Assembly (NCBI RefSeq): GCF_014203705.1
Contig: NZ_JACHJR010000001.1
Coordinates: 2,294,001-2,358,000 of the forward strand
Reading direction: 5' to 3'
Length of the DNA: 64,000 nucleotides
From: Kitasatospora gansuensis
Lineage (GTDB): Bacteria; Actinomycetota; Actinomycetes; Streptomycetales; Streptomycetaceae
Shown here one piece after another: positions 6,641 to 14,092 of this stretch. The notes under the pieces are model-generated. The model had not been told where the DNA came from and made no database searches. It saw nothing but the letters and a program-made list of their open reading frames with translations. Within the stretch, counting starts at the first letter, position 1; every line of letters begins with the position of its first letter. Both the position numbers and the translations under genes were made by a program.

Positions 6641-9421
6641 TTACAGGGTGCTCATGGCGCGCGGCCCCAGATCGCTTCGTACCGGGAGCGGCGCGATCCG
6701 TACCCGGGCGGCCAGTACCGCAAGGCCGTTCGGGCCCACCACCACCGGCTCCAGGTCCACCGAAGCGACCTCCGGCAGGTCGTCCACCAGCCGGGACACC
6801 CGGAGCAGCAGCTCCTCCAGCGCGGCGGTGTCGACCGGCTCCGCGCCGCGCCAGCCGAACAGCAGCGGGGCCGCCCGCACCTCCCGGATCAGCGCCGCCA
6901 CGTCCTGGTCGGTGGCCGGGATCAGCCGGTGCGCGACGTCGCCGAGCAGCTCGGCCGGGGCGCCGGCCAGGCCGAAGGACAGGATCGCGCCGACCGCCGG
7001 GTCCACGGTGGCCCCGATCACGGTGTCCACCCCGCGCGGGGCGAGCCGCTGCACCACCAGGGCCGCCTTGGCGGCGCCGCCCAGCAGCGCGTCCAACTCC
7101 CGGAAGGCGCGGCGCAGTCCGGGCTCGCCGGTCAGGTCGAGCCGGACGCTGCCCAGGTCGGGGCGGTGCCGCAGGTGCTCGGCGGTGGCCTTGAGGGCGA
7201 CGGGGTAGCCGAGGGTGGCGGCGGCCCGCAGCGCGCTCTCCTCGTCGGGGGCGGGCAGCGCGGGGTGCACGTCGATGCCGTAGTGGCCGAGCAGCGCGGC
7301 GGCCTCCGCCTCGGGCAGCGTGATCCTGGCCCCGCCGGGCTGGGTCCTGGCCGCGACGGCGGTCCGGGTCTGCAAGGCGGCCTCGACCAGGGCGCGGGCC
7401 TCGGTCTCGGCGATCCGGCTCAGCTCGGGCACCCGGGCGGTCTGCTCCGCCTCGGCGGTCCGGCGCCGCCAGTCGGCGTACCTGACCGCCTGGGCCAGCG
7501 CGTGCACAGCCCGTTCGGGGGCCGGGTAGGCGGGGATGCCACCGGCCCGCAGCCGCTCCGGCAGCTCGGTCAGCGCCAGGTGGGCGAGCAGCAGCGGCTT
7601 GCCCAACTCCCTTGCCCGGCCTGATGCTTCGAGCAGGGCGTCGGCGAACTCGGGCTCGTCCGCACCCAGGTCGGGGGTCGGGCCCTGGGCCGCGATCGGC
7701 GGGATGGCCACCGCGATCACCGCGTCGATCAGCGGGTCGGTGAGCGCGGTGTCCAGCGCGATCCGGAAGTTCTCGCCGGTGGCGCCGGTGGTCAGGTCGA
7801 CCGGGGAGCGCGGGTGCAGCCCCGCGCTGAGCAGCGCGTCGTGGGTGAGCAGCCCGAGCGAGTCGGAGTTGCCGACCACGGCCACCCGGTCGCCGGCCGG
7901 CAGCGGCTGGCGGGCCAGCAGCTCGCCGACGTCGTACAGCTCGGTGATGGTCTCCACCCGCAGCACGCCGGCCTGCTGGAACAGCGCGTCCACGGTGGCG
8001 TCGCGGAGCCGGCTGGCGGCGGGCTGGACGGCGTGACCGGGCGGCAGGCTGCCGGTGTGCCTGGCCCCCTTGATCACCACGACCGGCTTGTTGGCGGCCA
8101 GCCGGCGGGCGATCCGGGTGAACTTGCGCGGGTTGCCGAAGGACTCCAGGTAGAGCAGCACCACCTCGGTGGCCGGGTCCTCCTCCCAGTACTGCAGCCA
8201 GTCGTTGCCGGAGACGTCGGCCCGGTTGCCGACCGAGGCGAACGAGGAGACGCCCAGGCCCCGGCGGTGCGCGGCCTCCAGCAGCGCGACGCCGATCGCG
8301 CCGGACTGGCAGAACAGGCCGAACGGGCCGCGGGCGGGCAGCACCGGGGCGAGCGAGGCGTTCAGCGGGTGCTCGGGGTCGGTGTTCAGCAGGCCGAAGG
8401 CGTTCGGGCCGATCACCCGCATCCCGGCCGCCCTGGCCTGCCGGACCAGCGCGCGCTGGCGGTCCCGCCCCTCCGGGCCGGTCTCGGCGTACCCGGCGGT
8501 GACCACCACCAGGCCCTGCACGCCGTGCGCGCCGCAGTCCGCGACCGCGCCCGGTACGGCGGTGGCGGGTACCGCGATCACCGCCAGGTCGACCGGCCCG
8601 GGGATCTCCAGCACCGAGCGGTGGGTCGGCACGCCGTCGACGACGGTGCCGGGCGGGGCGTTGCGGTTCACCGCGTACACCTCGCCGTCGAAGCCGCCCG
8701 GGTTGCTCCTGAGGTTGCGCAGCAGCGCCCGGCCGACCGACTGCGGGCCGCGGGACACCCCGATCACGGCGACCGAACGGGGGGTCAGCAGCCGCTGCAC
8801 CGAGCGGGCCTCGGCGCGGTGCTCGCGGGCCCGCATGACGGCCAGCGAGGAGTCGGTCGGCTCCAGGTCGAACTCCAGGTGCACCACGCCCTCGGCGAAG
8901 GAGCGCTGCTGGGTGTAGCCCGCGTCGGTGAAGACCTTCACCATCTTGCGGTTCTCCGGCAGCACCTCGGCGGTGAACCGGCGGATGCCGCGCTCCTGGG
9001 CGACGGCGGCGATGTGCTCCAGCAGCGCGGAGGCCACCCCCCGGCCCTGGTGCGCGTCCTGCACCAGGAAGGCCACCTCGGCGTCGGTGCCGGTGACGGA
9101 CGGGCGGCCGTCCGGGTCGATCCGGTCGTACCGGACGGTGGCGATGAACCTGTCCCGGACCACCACCGCCAGGCCGACCCGGTTGACGTAGTCGTGGTGG
9201 GTGAACCGGCGGACGTCCTTGTCGGAGAGCCGGGGGTAGGGCGCGAAGAACCGGAAGTACTTCGACTGGTCGGAGACCCGTTCGTAGAACTCGACCAGCC
9301 GGTCGGCGTCGGCCTCGGTGATCGGCCGGATCCGGGCCGTGCCGCCGTCGCGCAGCAGGACGTCGGCCTCCCAGTGCTGGGGGTAGCTGTGCTCGTCGCG
9401 GTGCGGCGCGGGGTCTTCCAC
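6641..9421 (-). CDS. patA: Pat-type protein acetyltransferase: N-terminal GNAT fused to NDP-forming acyl-CoA synthetase domains
   Basis: The product is 926 aa from GTG 9421. Domains in order are: GNAT acetyltransferase (about 20-190, with the acetyl-CoA loop QDAHQGRGVASALL); CoA-binding domain (about 210-310, SVAVIGVSRGPQSVGRALL); succinyl-CoA-ligase-like domain (about 325-500, CQSGAIGVALLEAA); and ATP-grasp (about 690-915). The domain order matches the S. lividans PatA type, in which GNAT is at the N-terminus, rather than Salmonella Pat. Such enzymes acetylate lysines, classically on acetyl-CoA synthetase. The synthetase part reads GPNAFG where many NDP-forming enzymes have GPNC, consistent with a regulatory rather than catalytic role. 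No good Shine-Dalgarno precedes the GTG, so the exact start is uncertain. Confidence 0.85.
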   Translation of the reverse strand: MEDPAPHRDEHSYPQHWEADVLLRDGGTARIRPITEADADRLVEFYERVSDQSKYFRFFAPYPRLSDKDVRRFTHHDYVNRVGLAVVVRDRFIATVRYDRIDPDGRPSVTGTDAEVAFLVQDAHQGRGVASALLEHIAAVAQERGIRRFTAEVLPENRKMVKVFTDAGYTQQRSFAEGVVHLEFDLEPTDSSLAVMRAREHRAEARSVQRLLTPRSVAVIGVSRGPQSVGRALLRNLRSNPGGFDGEVYAVNRNAPPGTVVDGVPTHRSVLEIPGPVDLAVIAVPATAVPGAVADCGAHGVQGLVVVTAGYAETGPEGRDRQRALVRQARAAGMRVIGPNAFGLLNTDPEHPLNASLAPVLPARGPFGLFCQSGAIGVALLEAAHRRGLGVSSFASVGNRADVSGNDWLQYWEEDPATEVVLLYLESFGNPRKFTRIARRLAANKPVVVIKGARHTGSLPPGHAVQPAASRLRDATVDALFQQAGVLRVETITELYDVGELLARQPLPAGDRVAVVGNSDSLGLLTHDALLSAGLHPRSPVDLTTGATGENFRIALDTALTDPLIDAVIAVAIPPIAAQGPTPDLGADEPEFADALLEASGRARELGKPLLLAHLALTELPERLRAGGIPAYPAPERAVHALAQAVRYADWRRRTAEAEQTARVPELSRIAETEARALVEAALQTRTAVAARTQPGGARITLPEAEAAALLGHYGIDVHPALPAPDEESALRAAATLGYPVALKATAEHLRHRPDLGSVRLDLTGEPGLRRAFRELDALLGGAAKAALVVQRLAPRGVDTVIGATVDPAVGAILSFGLAGAPAELLGDVAHRLIPATDQDVAALIREVRAAPLLFGWRGAEPVDTAALEELLLRVSRLVDDLPEVASVDLEPVVVGPNGLAVLAARVRIAPLPVRSDLGPRAMSTL

Positions 9422-9599
9422 AGCGCCAGGTTAGACGTTCGAACGCCTGCGGGACCCGGTCGTGCGGGTGGGTCTTGCGAACCGGCCGGGCCGCGGGTCG
9501 GCGGCGAGCCGCGTGGCGGTGGGCCGGTCGGCGGGGCAGGGTGGGACCTTGGCCACCAAAGCGTCCCCGGGCGGCGCGACCTCACGGTTTGCGTGCCAC

Positions 9600-9615
9600 A
9601 ATGGTCTAGACAACA
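9600..9615. promoter_or_regulatory. Probable DasR operator (dre site) upstream of ptsH
   Basis: AATGGTCTAGACAACA matches the near-palindromic DasR consensus A(C/G)TGGTCTAGACCA(C/G)T at about 13 of 16 positions, including the full TGGTCTAGAC core. It lies 34 bp before the ptsH start. DasR, the GlcNAc-responsive GntR regulator, is established to control pts genes including ptsH in S. coelicolor, and glucosamine-6-phosphate releases it. The match is seen directly; binding here is inferred. Confidence 0.8.
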
Positions 9616-9649
9616 TAGCTCCACCAGCACCACCTGAAAGGCACGTCTC

Positions 9650-9928
9650 ATGGCTGAGCGCCGCGTCACCATCGGTTGGCCCGAGGGCCTGCACGCCCGT
9701 CCCGCCTCGGTCTTCGTCCGCGCGGCGACCGCCGTCGGCGTGCCCGTCACGATCGCCAAGGAGGGCGGCAACCCGGTCAACGCCGCCTCCATGCTGGCCC
9801 TGCTCGGCCTGGGCGCCCAGGGCGGCGACGCGGTGATCCTGGCCTCCGAGGCCGAGGGCGCCGACGAGGCCCTGGACCGCCTGGCGAAGCTGGTCCAGGA
9901 GGGCCTGGACGAGCTCCCCGCCGCCTGA
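9650..9928 (+). CDS. ptsH: Phosphocarrier protein HPr of the sugar phosphotransferase system
   Basis: The product is 92 aa from ATG 9650, with AAAGG upstream. It carries phosphate from Enzyme I to Enzyme IIA components. The active-site histidine is His15 in EGLHARPAS. The position of the regulatory serine of low-GC HPr proteins is occupied by Ser47 in NAASMLALL. Length and motifs are typical. It is monocistronic, preceded by a DasR operator and followed by a strong terminator; genes for Enzyme I and IIA are not in the window, as in other streptomycetes. Confidence 0.96.
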   Translation: MAERRVTIGWPEGLHARPASVFVRAATAVGVPVTIAKEGGNPVNAASMLALLGLGAQGGDAVILASEAEGADEALDRLAKLVQEGLDELPAA

Positions 9929-9937
9929 CGCTTTTTT

Positions 9938-9976
9938 GGAAGGGCCGCACCGGAATATCTCGGGTGCGGCCCTTCC
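9938..9976 (+). terminator. Strong intrinsic terminator after ptsH
   Basis: GGAAGGGCCGCACC pairs with GGTGCGGCCCTTCC (14 bp, perfect) around an 11-nt loop, 9 bp after the ptsH stop. A TTTTTT run lies on the upstream side. The next gene on the same strand starts only 26 bp after the hairpin, so it needs its own promoter or read-through. Confidence 0.9.
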
Positions 9977-10001
9977 GCATGCTCTGCCAGAATTCCGCGT
10001 C

Positions 10002-10733
10002 GTGATCGAACTGCCCACCGTCGAGGACCTGACCCACGCCGCCGAGGACGACGCCCTGCTGCTCTGGGCCGCCCAGGGCCTGCGCGGCGGCGCCCGCGCC
10101 TTCCGGCACGGCGGCGCCGTCGCGGTCGCCTCACCCGGCCTCTCCGGCCGGGACCGGATCGCCGTCCGGGGTCCGCTGAGCGACGCCGTCCCGCTGGTCC
10201 GGGGCGTCCTCGACCGGTGCGGACCGAGCTACCGGCCGCTCGGCGACCGGGCCCTGCTCGCCGAACTCGCCGAGCCGGTCGGCCACCGCTACCTCGGCAG
10301 CTTCGGCTGGATGTCCGTCACGGGCAGCCTCTCCCCCGCCACCGGCGCCGCCGCGGCCCGCTGGCTCACCCCCGCCGAGCTGCCCGAGGCCGCCGCCCTG
10401 CTGGACCGGCACTTCGCGAGCTCGTACGCCCACCCCGGCCGCCCCGGCGCCACCGCCTGGGCCGGGGTCCGGGACGAGGCCGACCGCCTCACCGCGATCG
10501 CCGCCGACGCCTGGAGCTCCCCCGAGGTCGGCCTGCTGGCCGGCGTCGCCACCGACCCCTCGCACGGGCGCGGGCGCGGCCACGCCGAGGCCGCCTGCCG
10601 GCTGGTGCTCGACACCCAGCTGCGGCGCAGCGGGCGGGCCGCGCTGCTGGTCGACTCCTGGAACACCGCCGCGATCCGGCTCTACCGGCGGCTCGGGCTG
10701 GAGTGGCGCGAGATCGCCGCCTGCGCGGCCTGA
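10002..10733 (+). CDS. GNAT family N-acetyltransferase
   Basis: The product is 243 aa from GTG 10002. The C-terminal half has the GNAT fold, with EVGLLAGVATDPSHGRGRGH as beta4 and the pyrophosphate-binding loop, then LLVDSWNTAAIRLYRRLGLE. The N-terminal 100 residues are less conserved. The acceptor substrate is unknown. Its start lies 26 bp after the ptsH terminator, and there is no clear Shine-Dalgarno, so it may be translated from a very short leader. The convergent glutaminase gene ends 8 bp after its stop. Confidence 0.82.
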   Translation: MIELPTVEDLTHAAEDDALLLWAAQGLRGGARAFRHGGAVAVASPGLSGRDRIAVRGPLSDAVPLVRGVLDRCGPSYRPLGDRALLAELAEPVGHRYLGSFGWMSVTGSLSPATGAAAARWLTPAELPEAAALLDRHFASSYAHPGRPGATAWAGVRDEADRLTAIAADAWSSPEVGLLAGVATDPSHGRGRGHAEAACRLVLDTQLRRSGRAALLVDSWNTAAIRLYRRLGLEWREIAACAA

Positions 10734-10740
10734 CCCCCGG

Positions 10741-11652
10741 TCAGAAGACGGACCAGCCGGTCGCGGTGGTCAGCGCGTCCAGCGCCGCGACGCCCAGCAC
10801 CGAGTTCCCCGCCTGGTCCAGCCCCGGACCCCACACGCACACCGCGCCCCGGCCCGGCAGCACCGCCAGGATCCCGCCGCCCACCCCGCTCTTGCCCGGC
10901 AGCCCGACCCGGAACGCGAACTCCCCCGCCGCGTCGTACGTCCCGCAGGTGAGCAGCACCGCGTTCACCCGCTTCGCCTCACTGCGGGTCAGCAGCCGGG
11001 AGCCGTCCGCCCGTACGCCGTGCGAGGCCAGGAACCGGCCCACCAGCGCCAGATCGCGGCAGCTGGCGGCGATCGCGCAGTGCGCGTAGTAGTGCGCCAG
11101 CACGCTGTCCACCGGGTTGCGCAGATTCCCGTAGCTGGCGATGAAGTGGGCCAGCGCCGCGTTCCGGTGCCCGTGCCGCGCCTCCGAGGAGGCCACCGCG
11201 TCGTCCACCTCGATGCCGTCGTTCCCCGCCTCCGCCCGCAGGAAGTCCCGCACCGCCCCCACCGCGTCCCCCGTCAGCTCCAGCAGACGGTCCGTCACCA
11301 CCAGCGCCCCCGCGTTGATGAACGGATTGCGCGGGATCCCGTGCTCGGTCTCCAACTGCACCAACGAGTTGAACGGATTCCCCGACGGCTCCCGCCCCAC
11401 CCGCTTCCACAGCTCGTCCCCACCCTCCGCGAGCGCCAGCGCCAGGGTGAACAGCTTCGACACACTCTGCACCGAGAACGGCGTCTCCCAGTCCCCCGCC
11501 CCGTACACCTCCCCGTCCACGGTCGCGATCGCCATCCCGAACGCGGTCGGGTCGACGGCGGCGAGCGCCGGGATGTAGTCGGCGGGCCGGCCGCGGCCGG
11601 GGGCGCGCAGGGCGGTGTCCATCACGTCGTGCAGAAGCTGCTGGTAGTCCAC
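10741..11652 (-). CDS. glsA: Glutaminase A (serine-dependent beta-lactamase-like fold)
   Basis: The product is 303 aa from GTG 11652 (VDYQQLLHDV). It hydrolyses glutamine to glutamate and ammonia. Family motifs are clear: the catalytic SVSK (Ser63-x-x-Lys66) after FSVQ, NPFNSLVQLE, NPFINAGALV, and GLPGKSGVGGGI near the C-terminus. Length matches bacterial glutaminases (about 300-310 aa). The frame is open for 44 more residues upstream, but these lack the family consensus. It is divergent from the LAGLIDADG gene, and a 16-bp palindrome lies between them. Confidence 0.93.
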   Translation of the reverse strand: MDYQQLLHDVMDTALRAPGRGRPADYIPALAAVDPTAFGMAIATVDGEVYGAGDWETPFSVQSVSKLFTLALALAEGGDELWKRVGREPSGNPFNSLVQLETEHGIPRNPFINAGALVVTDRLLELTGDAVGAVRDFLRAEAGNDGIEVDDAVASSEARHGHRNAALAHFIASYGNLRNPVDSVLAHYYAHCAIAASCRDLALVGRFLASHGVRADGSRLLTRSEAKRVNAVLLTCGTYDAAGEFAFRVGLPGKSGVGGGILAVLPGRGAVCVWGPGLDQAGNSVLGVAALDALTTATGWSVF

Positions 11653-11714
11653 GCCGCCATTCTGCCTACGTGGGGTGGACTGACAGAGAATCAGACATTT
11701 CGACTTTAGCCATT

Positions 11715-11730
11715 CCATCCGATCGGATGG
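11715..11730. repeat. Perfect 16-bp palindrome, possible operator
   Basis: CCATCCGATCGGATGG is a perfect palindrome lying 63 bp upstream of the glutaminase start and 53 bp upstream of the LAGLIDADG gene start. The location between divergent genes suggests a binding site for a dimeric regulator. No regulator gene is adjacent. Confidence 0.45.
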
Positions 11731-11782
11731 TCCGACCTGGTTGCAGCGGTGGGCGGGGCTGGTGCAGCGCACGCTGTGCCGC

Positions 11783-12601
11783 ATGAACGGCTTCGATCTC
11801 GAACGGCCCGAGCACGCCTACATGTTCGGCTTCATCCAGGCGGACGGACACCTCAGCCAGGGGCCCGGCCGCAAGGGGCGGCTCACGGTGGAGCTGTCCG
11901 CCCGCGATGCGCCGCTGCTGGAGGAGTTCCAGCGGCTCTGCCCGTACAACAGCACCATCAGCTACCGCACCCGCAGCACCAACTTCGCGACCGAGCACAC
12001 CTCGGTGCTCTGGACGGTCTGCGCCCTGGAGTTCCGGGAGCGGCTCCAGGCCCTCGGTCTGCCGAGCGGCCGCAAGTCGCTGAACATAGCCCCGCCGACC
12101 GTTGCCTACTCCGAACGGGACTACATCCGAGGCATCATCGACGCCGACGGATCCGTCGGCCGCACCGCACAGGATCTGCCGTTCGTCGGCGTCACCACGG
12201 CCAGCGAAGCGCTCGTCCGGTACTACTGCGACTACACCGAGCGTCTGACCGGCAGGGCCCGCACCGCGAGGCGCAACACGCGCGACAACATCTACAACAT
12301 CCTGCTGACGCGGGAGGAGGCCATGACCCTGACTCAAGTGCTCTACTACCCAGGCTGCCTGGCACTCCCTCGCAAGCAGGCTGCTGCGGATGACGTCGGA
12401 AACTGGGTCAGACCCGTCGGCATGAAGAGGATGCACCGCAAGGAGTGGACCGCCGAGGAGACCGAGCTCCTGCTCGCAACGCCCGACCCCGAGGAGGCGG
12501 CCCGCCTGCTGAACCGCTCGGTGAAGAGCTGTCAGACCCGGCGTTGGCGACTGATCGGACCGAAGAAGGCCAGGGTGCGCTTCCCGCACACCCCGGCCTG
12601 A
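11783..12601 (+). CDS. Free-standing LAGLIDADG endonuclease-like protein with C-terminal Myb/HTH-like domain
   Basis: The product is 272 aa from ATG 11783 (MNGFDLERPEHAY). Two LAGLIDADG-type helices are visible: YMFGFIQADGH (about 13-23) and YIRGIIDADGSV (about 114-125). Each carries the acidic residue that binds catalytic metal, so a single chain could form the two-fold active site. A third region (about 220-257, EWTAEETELLLATPDPEEAA) resembles a Myb/SANT or homeodomain-like DNA-binding helix bundle. It is not inside an intein or intron: no splicing blocks flank it. Codon use is somewhat less GC-biased than the neighbours, hinting at transfer. Its stop lies 4 bp from the convergent rtcB stop. 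A start at TTG 11741 or GTG 11762 is possible; no good Shine-Dalgarno is seen. It may be a homing nuclease or a domesticated regulator. Confidence 0.78.
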   Translation: MNGFDLERPEHAYMFGFIQADGHLSQGPGRKGRLTVELSARDAPLLEEFQRLCPYNSTISYRTRSTNFATEHTSVLWTVCALEFRERLQALGLPSGRKSLNIAPPTVAYSERDYIRGIIDADGSVGRTAQDLPFVGVTTASEALVRYYCDYTERLTGRARTARRNTRDNIYNILLTREEAMTLTQVLYYPGCLALPRKQAAADDVGNWVRPVGMKRMHRKEWTAEETELLLATPDPEEAARLLNRSVKSCQTRRWRLIGPKKARVRFPHTPA

Positions 12602-12605
12602 CTTC

Positions 12606-13799
12606 TCAACCCTTCACGCAGACGACCTGCTTGAGCTGGGCGACCACCTCGACCAGGTCACGCTGCTGCTCCATGACCTTCTCGATCGACTTGTACGCGC
12701 CCGGGATCTCGTCCACCACGCCACTGTCCTTACGGCACTCGACGCCCTTGGTCTGCTCCGCGAGGTCCTGCGCGGTGAACTTCTTCTTCGCCGCCGTCCG
12801 GCTCATCTTCCGGCCGGCGCCGTGCGAGGCCGAGTTGAAGGCCGCCGTGTTGCCGAGGCCACGGACGATGTACGAACCGGTGCCCATCGAGCCCGGGATG
12901 ATGCCGTACTCACCCGAGCCGGCCCGGATCGCGCCCTTGCGGGTGACCAGCAGGTCGACACCGTCGTACCGCTCCTCCGCCACGTAGTTGTGGTGGCAGC
13001 TGATCTCGTCCTCGAAGGTGACCTTCGCCTTCGGGAACTCGCGCCGCAGCACGTCCTTGAAGAGCGCCATCATCACGGCACGGTTCTTCTTGGCGTACTC
13101 CTGCGCCCAGAACAGGTCCGAACGGTAGGCGGCCATCTGCGGGGTGTCCGCGATGAACACCGCGAGATCGCGGTCGACCAGGCCCTGGTTGTGCGGAAGG
13201 CCACGGGCCACACCCATGTGATGCTCCGCCAGCTCCTTGCCGATGTTGCGTGATCCGGAGTGCAGCATCAGCCAGACCGAGCCATTAGTATCTATACAAA
13301 CTTCCGAGAAGTGATTTCCGCTGCCGAGCGTGCCCATCTGCTGAGCAGCCCGCTCCCGCCGCCACTTCACCTCGCCGGCGATGCCGTCGAAGCGGCTCCA
13401 GAAGTCGTCCCACCCCGCCGTCGCGAAGCCGTGCAGCTTGCCCGGGTCGACCGGGTCGGAGTGCAGGCCACGGCCGACCGGGATGACCTGCTCGATCTTC
13501 GAGCGCAGCCGGGACAGGTCGTCGGGGAGGTCCTTGGCGGTGAGGGAGGTCTTCACCGCGCTCATGCCGCAGCCGATGTCGACGCCGACCGCGGCCGGGC
13601 AGACCGCGCCCTTCATGGCGATGACGGAGCCGACGGTGGCGCCCTTGCCCAGGTGGACGTCGGGCATCACGGCGAGGCCGTGCAGCCACGGGAGCGAGCT
13701 GATGTTGCGCAGCTGCTGCATGGCCTGGCCCTCGACCGTCGAGGGGTTGGTCCACATCCGGATCGGGACCCGGATGCCGGGGACTTCGGTGTACGACAT
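12606..13799 (-). CDS. rtcB: RNA-splicing ligase RtcB
   Basis: The product is 397 aa from ATG 13799, with GGAGG 9 nt upstream. It joins 2',3'-cyclic phosphate or 3'-phosphate ends to 5'-OH RNA ends using GTP and Mn2+. Key motifs are GVDIGCGM (metal Asp and Cys), GSGNHFSEV (GTP Asn and metal His, about 160-168), LHSGSRNIG and the guanylated histidine in SASHGAGR (about His326). The protein is full length with no intein. A 36-bp AT-rich block lies over the GNH motif (separate entry). In bacteria RtcB repairs RNA after stress cleavage; the neighbouring LAGLIDADG gene is convergent and the two stops are 4 bp apart. Confidence 0.93.
   Translation of the reverse strand: MSYTEVPGIRVPIRMWTNPSTVEGQAMQQLRNISSLPWLHGLAVMPDVHLGKGATVGSVIAMKGAVCPAAVGVDIGCGMSAVKTSLTAKDLPDDLSRLRSKIEQVIPVGRGLHSDPVDPGKLHGFATAGWDDFWSRFDGIAGEVKWRRERAAQQMGTLGSGNHFSEVCIDTNGSVWLMLHSGSRNIGKELAEHHMGVARGLPHNQGLVDRDLAVFIADTPQMAAYRSDLFWAQEYAKKNRAVMMALFKDVLRREFPKAKVTFEDEISCHHNYVAEERYDGVDLLVTRKGAIRAGSGEYGIIPGSMGTGSYIVRGLGNTAAFNSASHGAGRKMSRTAAKKKFTAQDLAEQTKGVECRKDSGVVDEIPGAYKSIEKVMEQQRDLVEVVAQLKQVVCVKG
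13284..13319 (-). other. AT-rich rare-codon block inside rtcB at the active-site Asn-His
   Basis: These 36 bp hold 12 G/C (about 33%) in a region of roughly 70% G+C. In rtcB they encode GNHFSEVCIDTN (about residues 161-172). Nine of the 12 codons end in A or T, including ATA, GTT, TGT, ACT, GAT and two AAT codons, while flanking codons end almost only in G or C. The encoded residues are the expected conserved ones, so the protein is intact. The size and position suit a nuclease target or gene-conversion footprint. Confidence 0.8.
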
Positions 13800-13888
13800 G
13801 GTGAACGACCTCCAGGGGTCGGCTGGTTCCAAGCTTAGTGAGGGTGCCGCGCGAAGCTTCCGGCGTGGCTCGGGGAAGACGAGAGCGC

Positions 13889-13948
13889 TCAGCGAGCGGT
13901 ACAGGGGGAATACGGTCGCCTGAGGGAGCTGGTTCGCTCGACCCGCAT
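13889..13948 (-). CDS. Possible 19-residue upstream ORF in the rtcB leader
   Basis: ATG at 13948 opens a 19-codon frame (MRVERTSSLRRPYSPCTAR) ending in TGA at 13889. An excellent ribosome site, GGAGAGGAGG, lies 8 nt upstream, better than many genes here. It ends 89 bp before the rtcB start on the same strand. It could be a regulatory leader peptide controlling rtcB, or simply chance. I do not recognise a family. Confidence 0.35.
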   Translation of the reverse strand: MRVERTSSLRRPYSPCTAR

Positions 13949-14041
13949 GGTGACCGCCTCCTCTCCTGTGTGTGGCCGCCCGACCGGGCGACGGGTGCTA
14001 TCTAGCCACAGGCGGCGACACCCCGGCAACGGATTAAACGA

Positions 14042-14079
14042 CGACGGCCCGACGGAGCTGATGCTCCGTCGGGCCGTCG
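14042..14079 (-). terminator. Terminator after the M16 peptidase pair
   Basis: CGACGGCCCGACGGAG pairs with its exact complement CTCCGTCGGGCCGTCG (16 bp) around a 6-nt loop. On the minus strand it begins 13 bp after the stop of the distal M16 gene and is followed by TCGTTTAATCC. Confidence 0.88.
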
Positions 14080-14092
14080 CGGCAGGCTGGGG

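Noticed and set aside
11783-12601. LAGLIDADG protein as an intein within rtcB or the glutaminase
   Set aside because: Neighbouring proteins are intact and the gene is separate, on the opposite strand to both, with its own start and stop; no Hint splicing motifs are seen.
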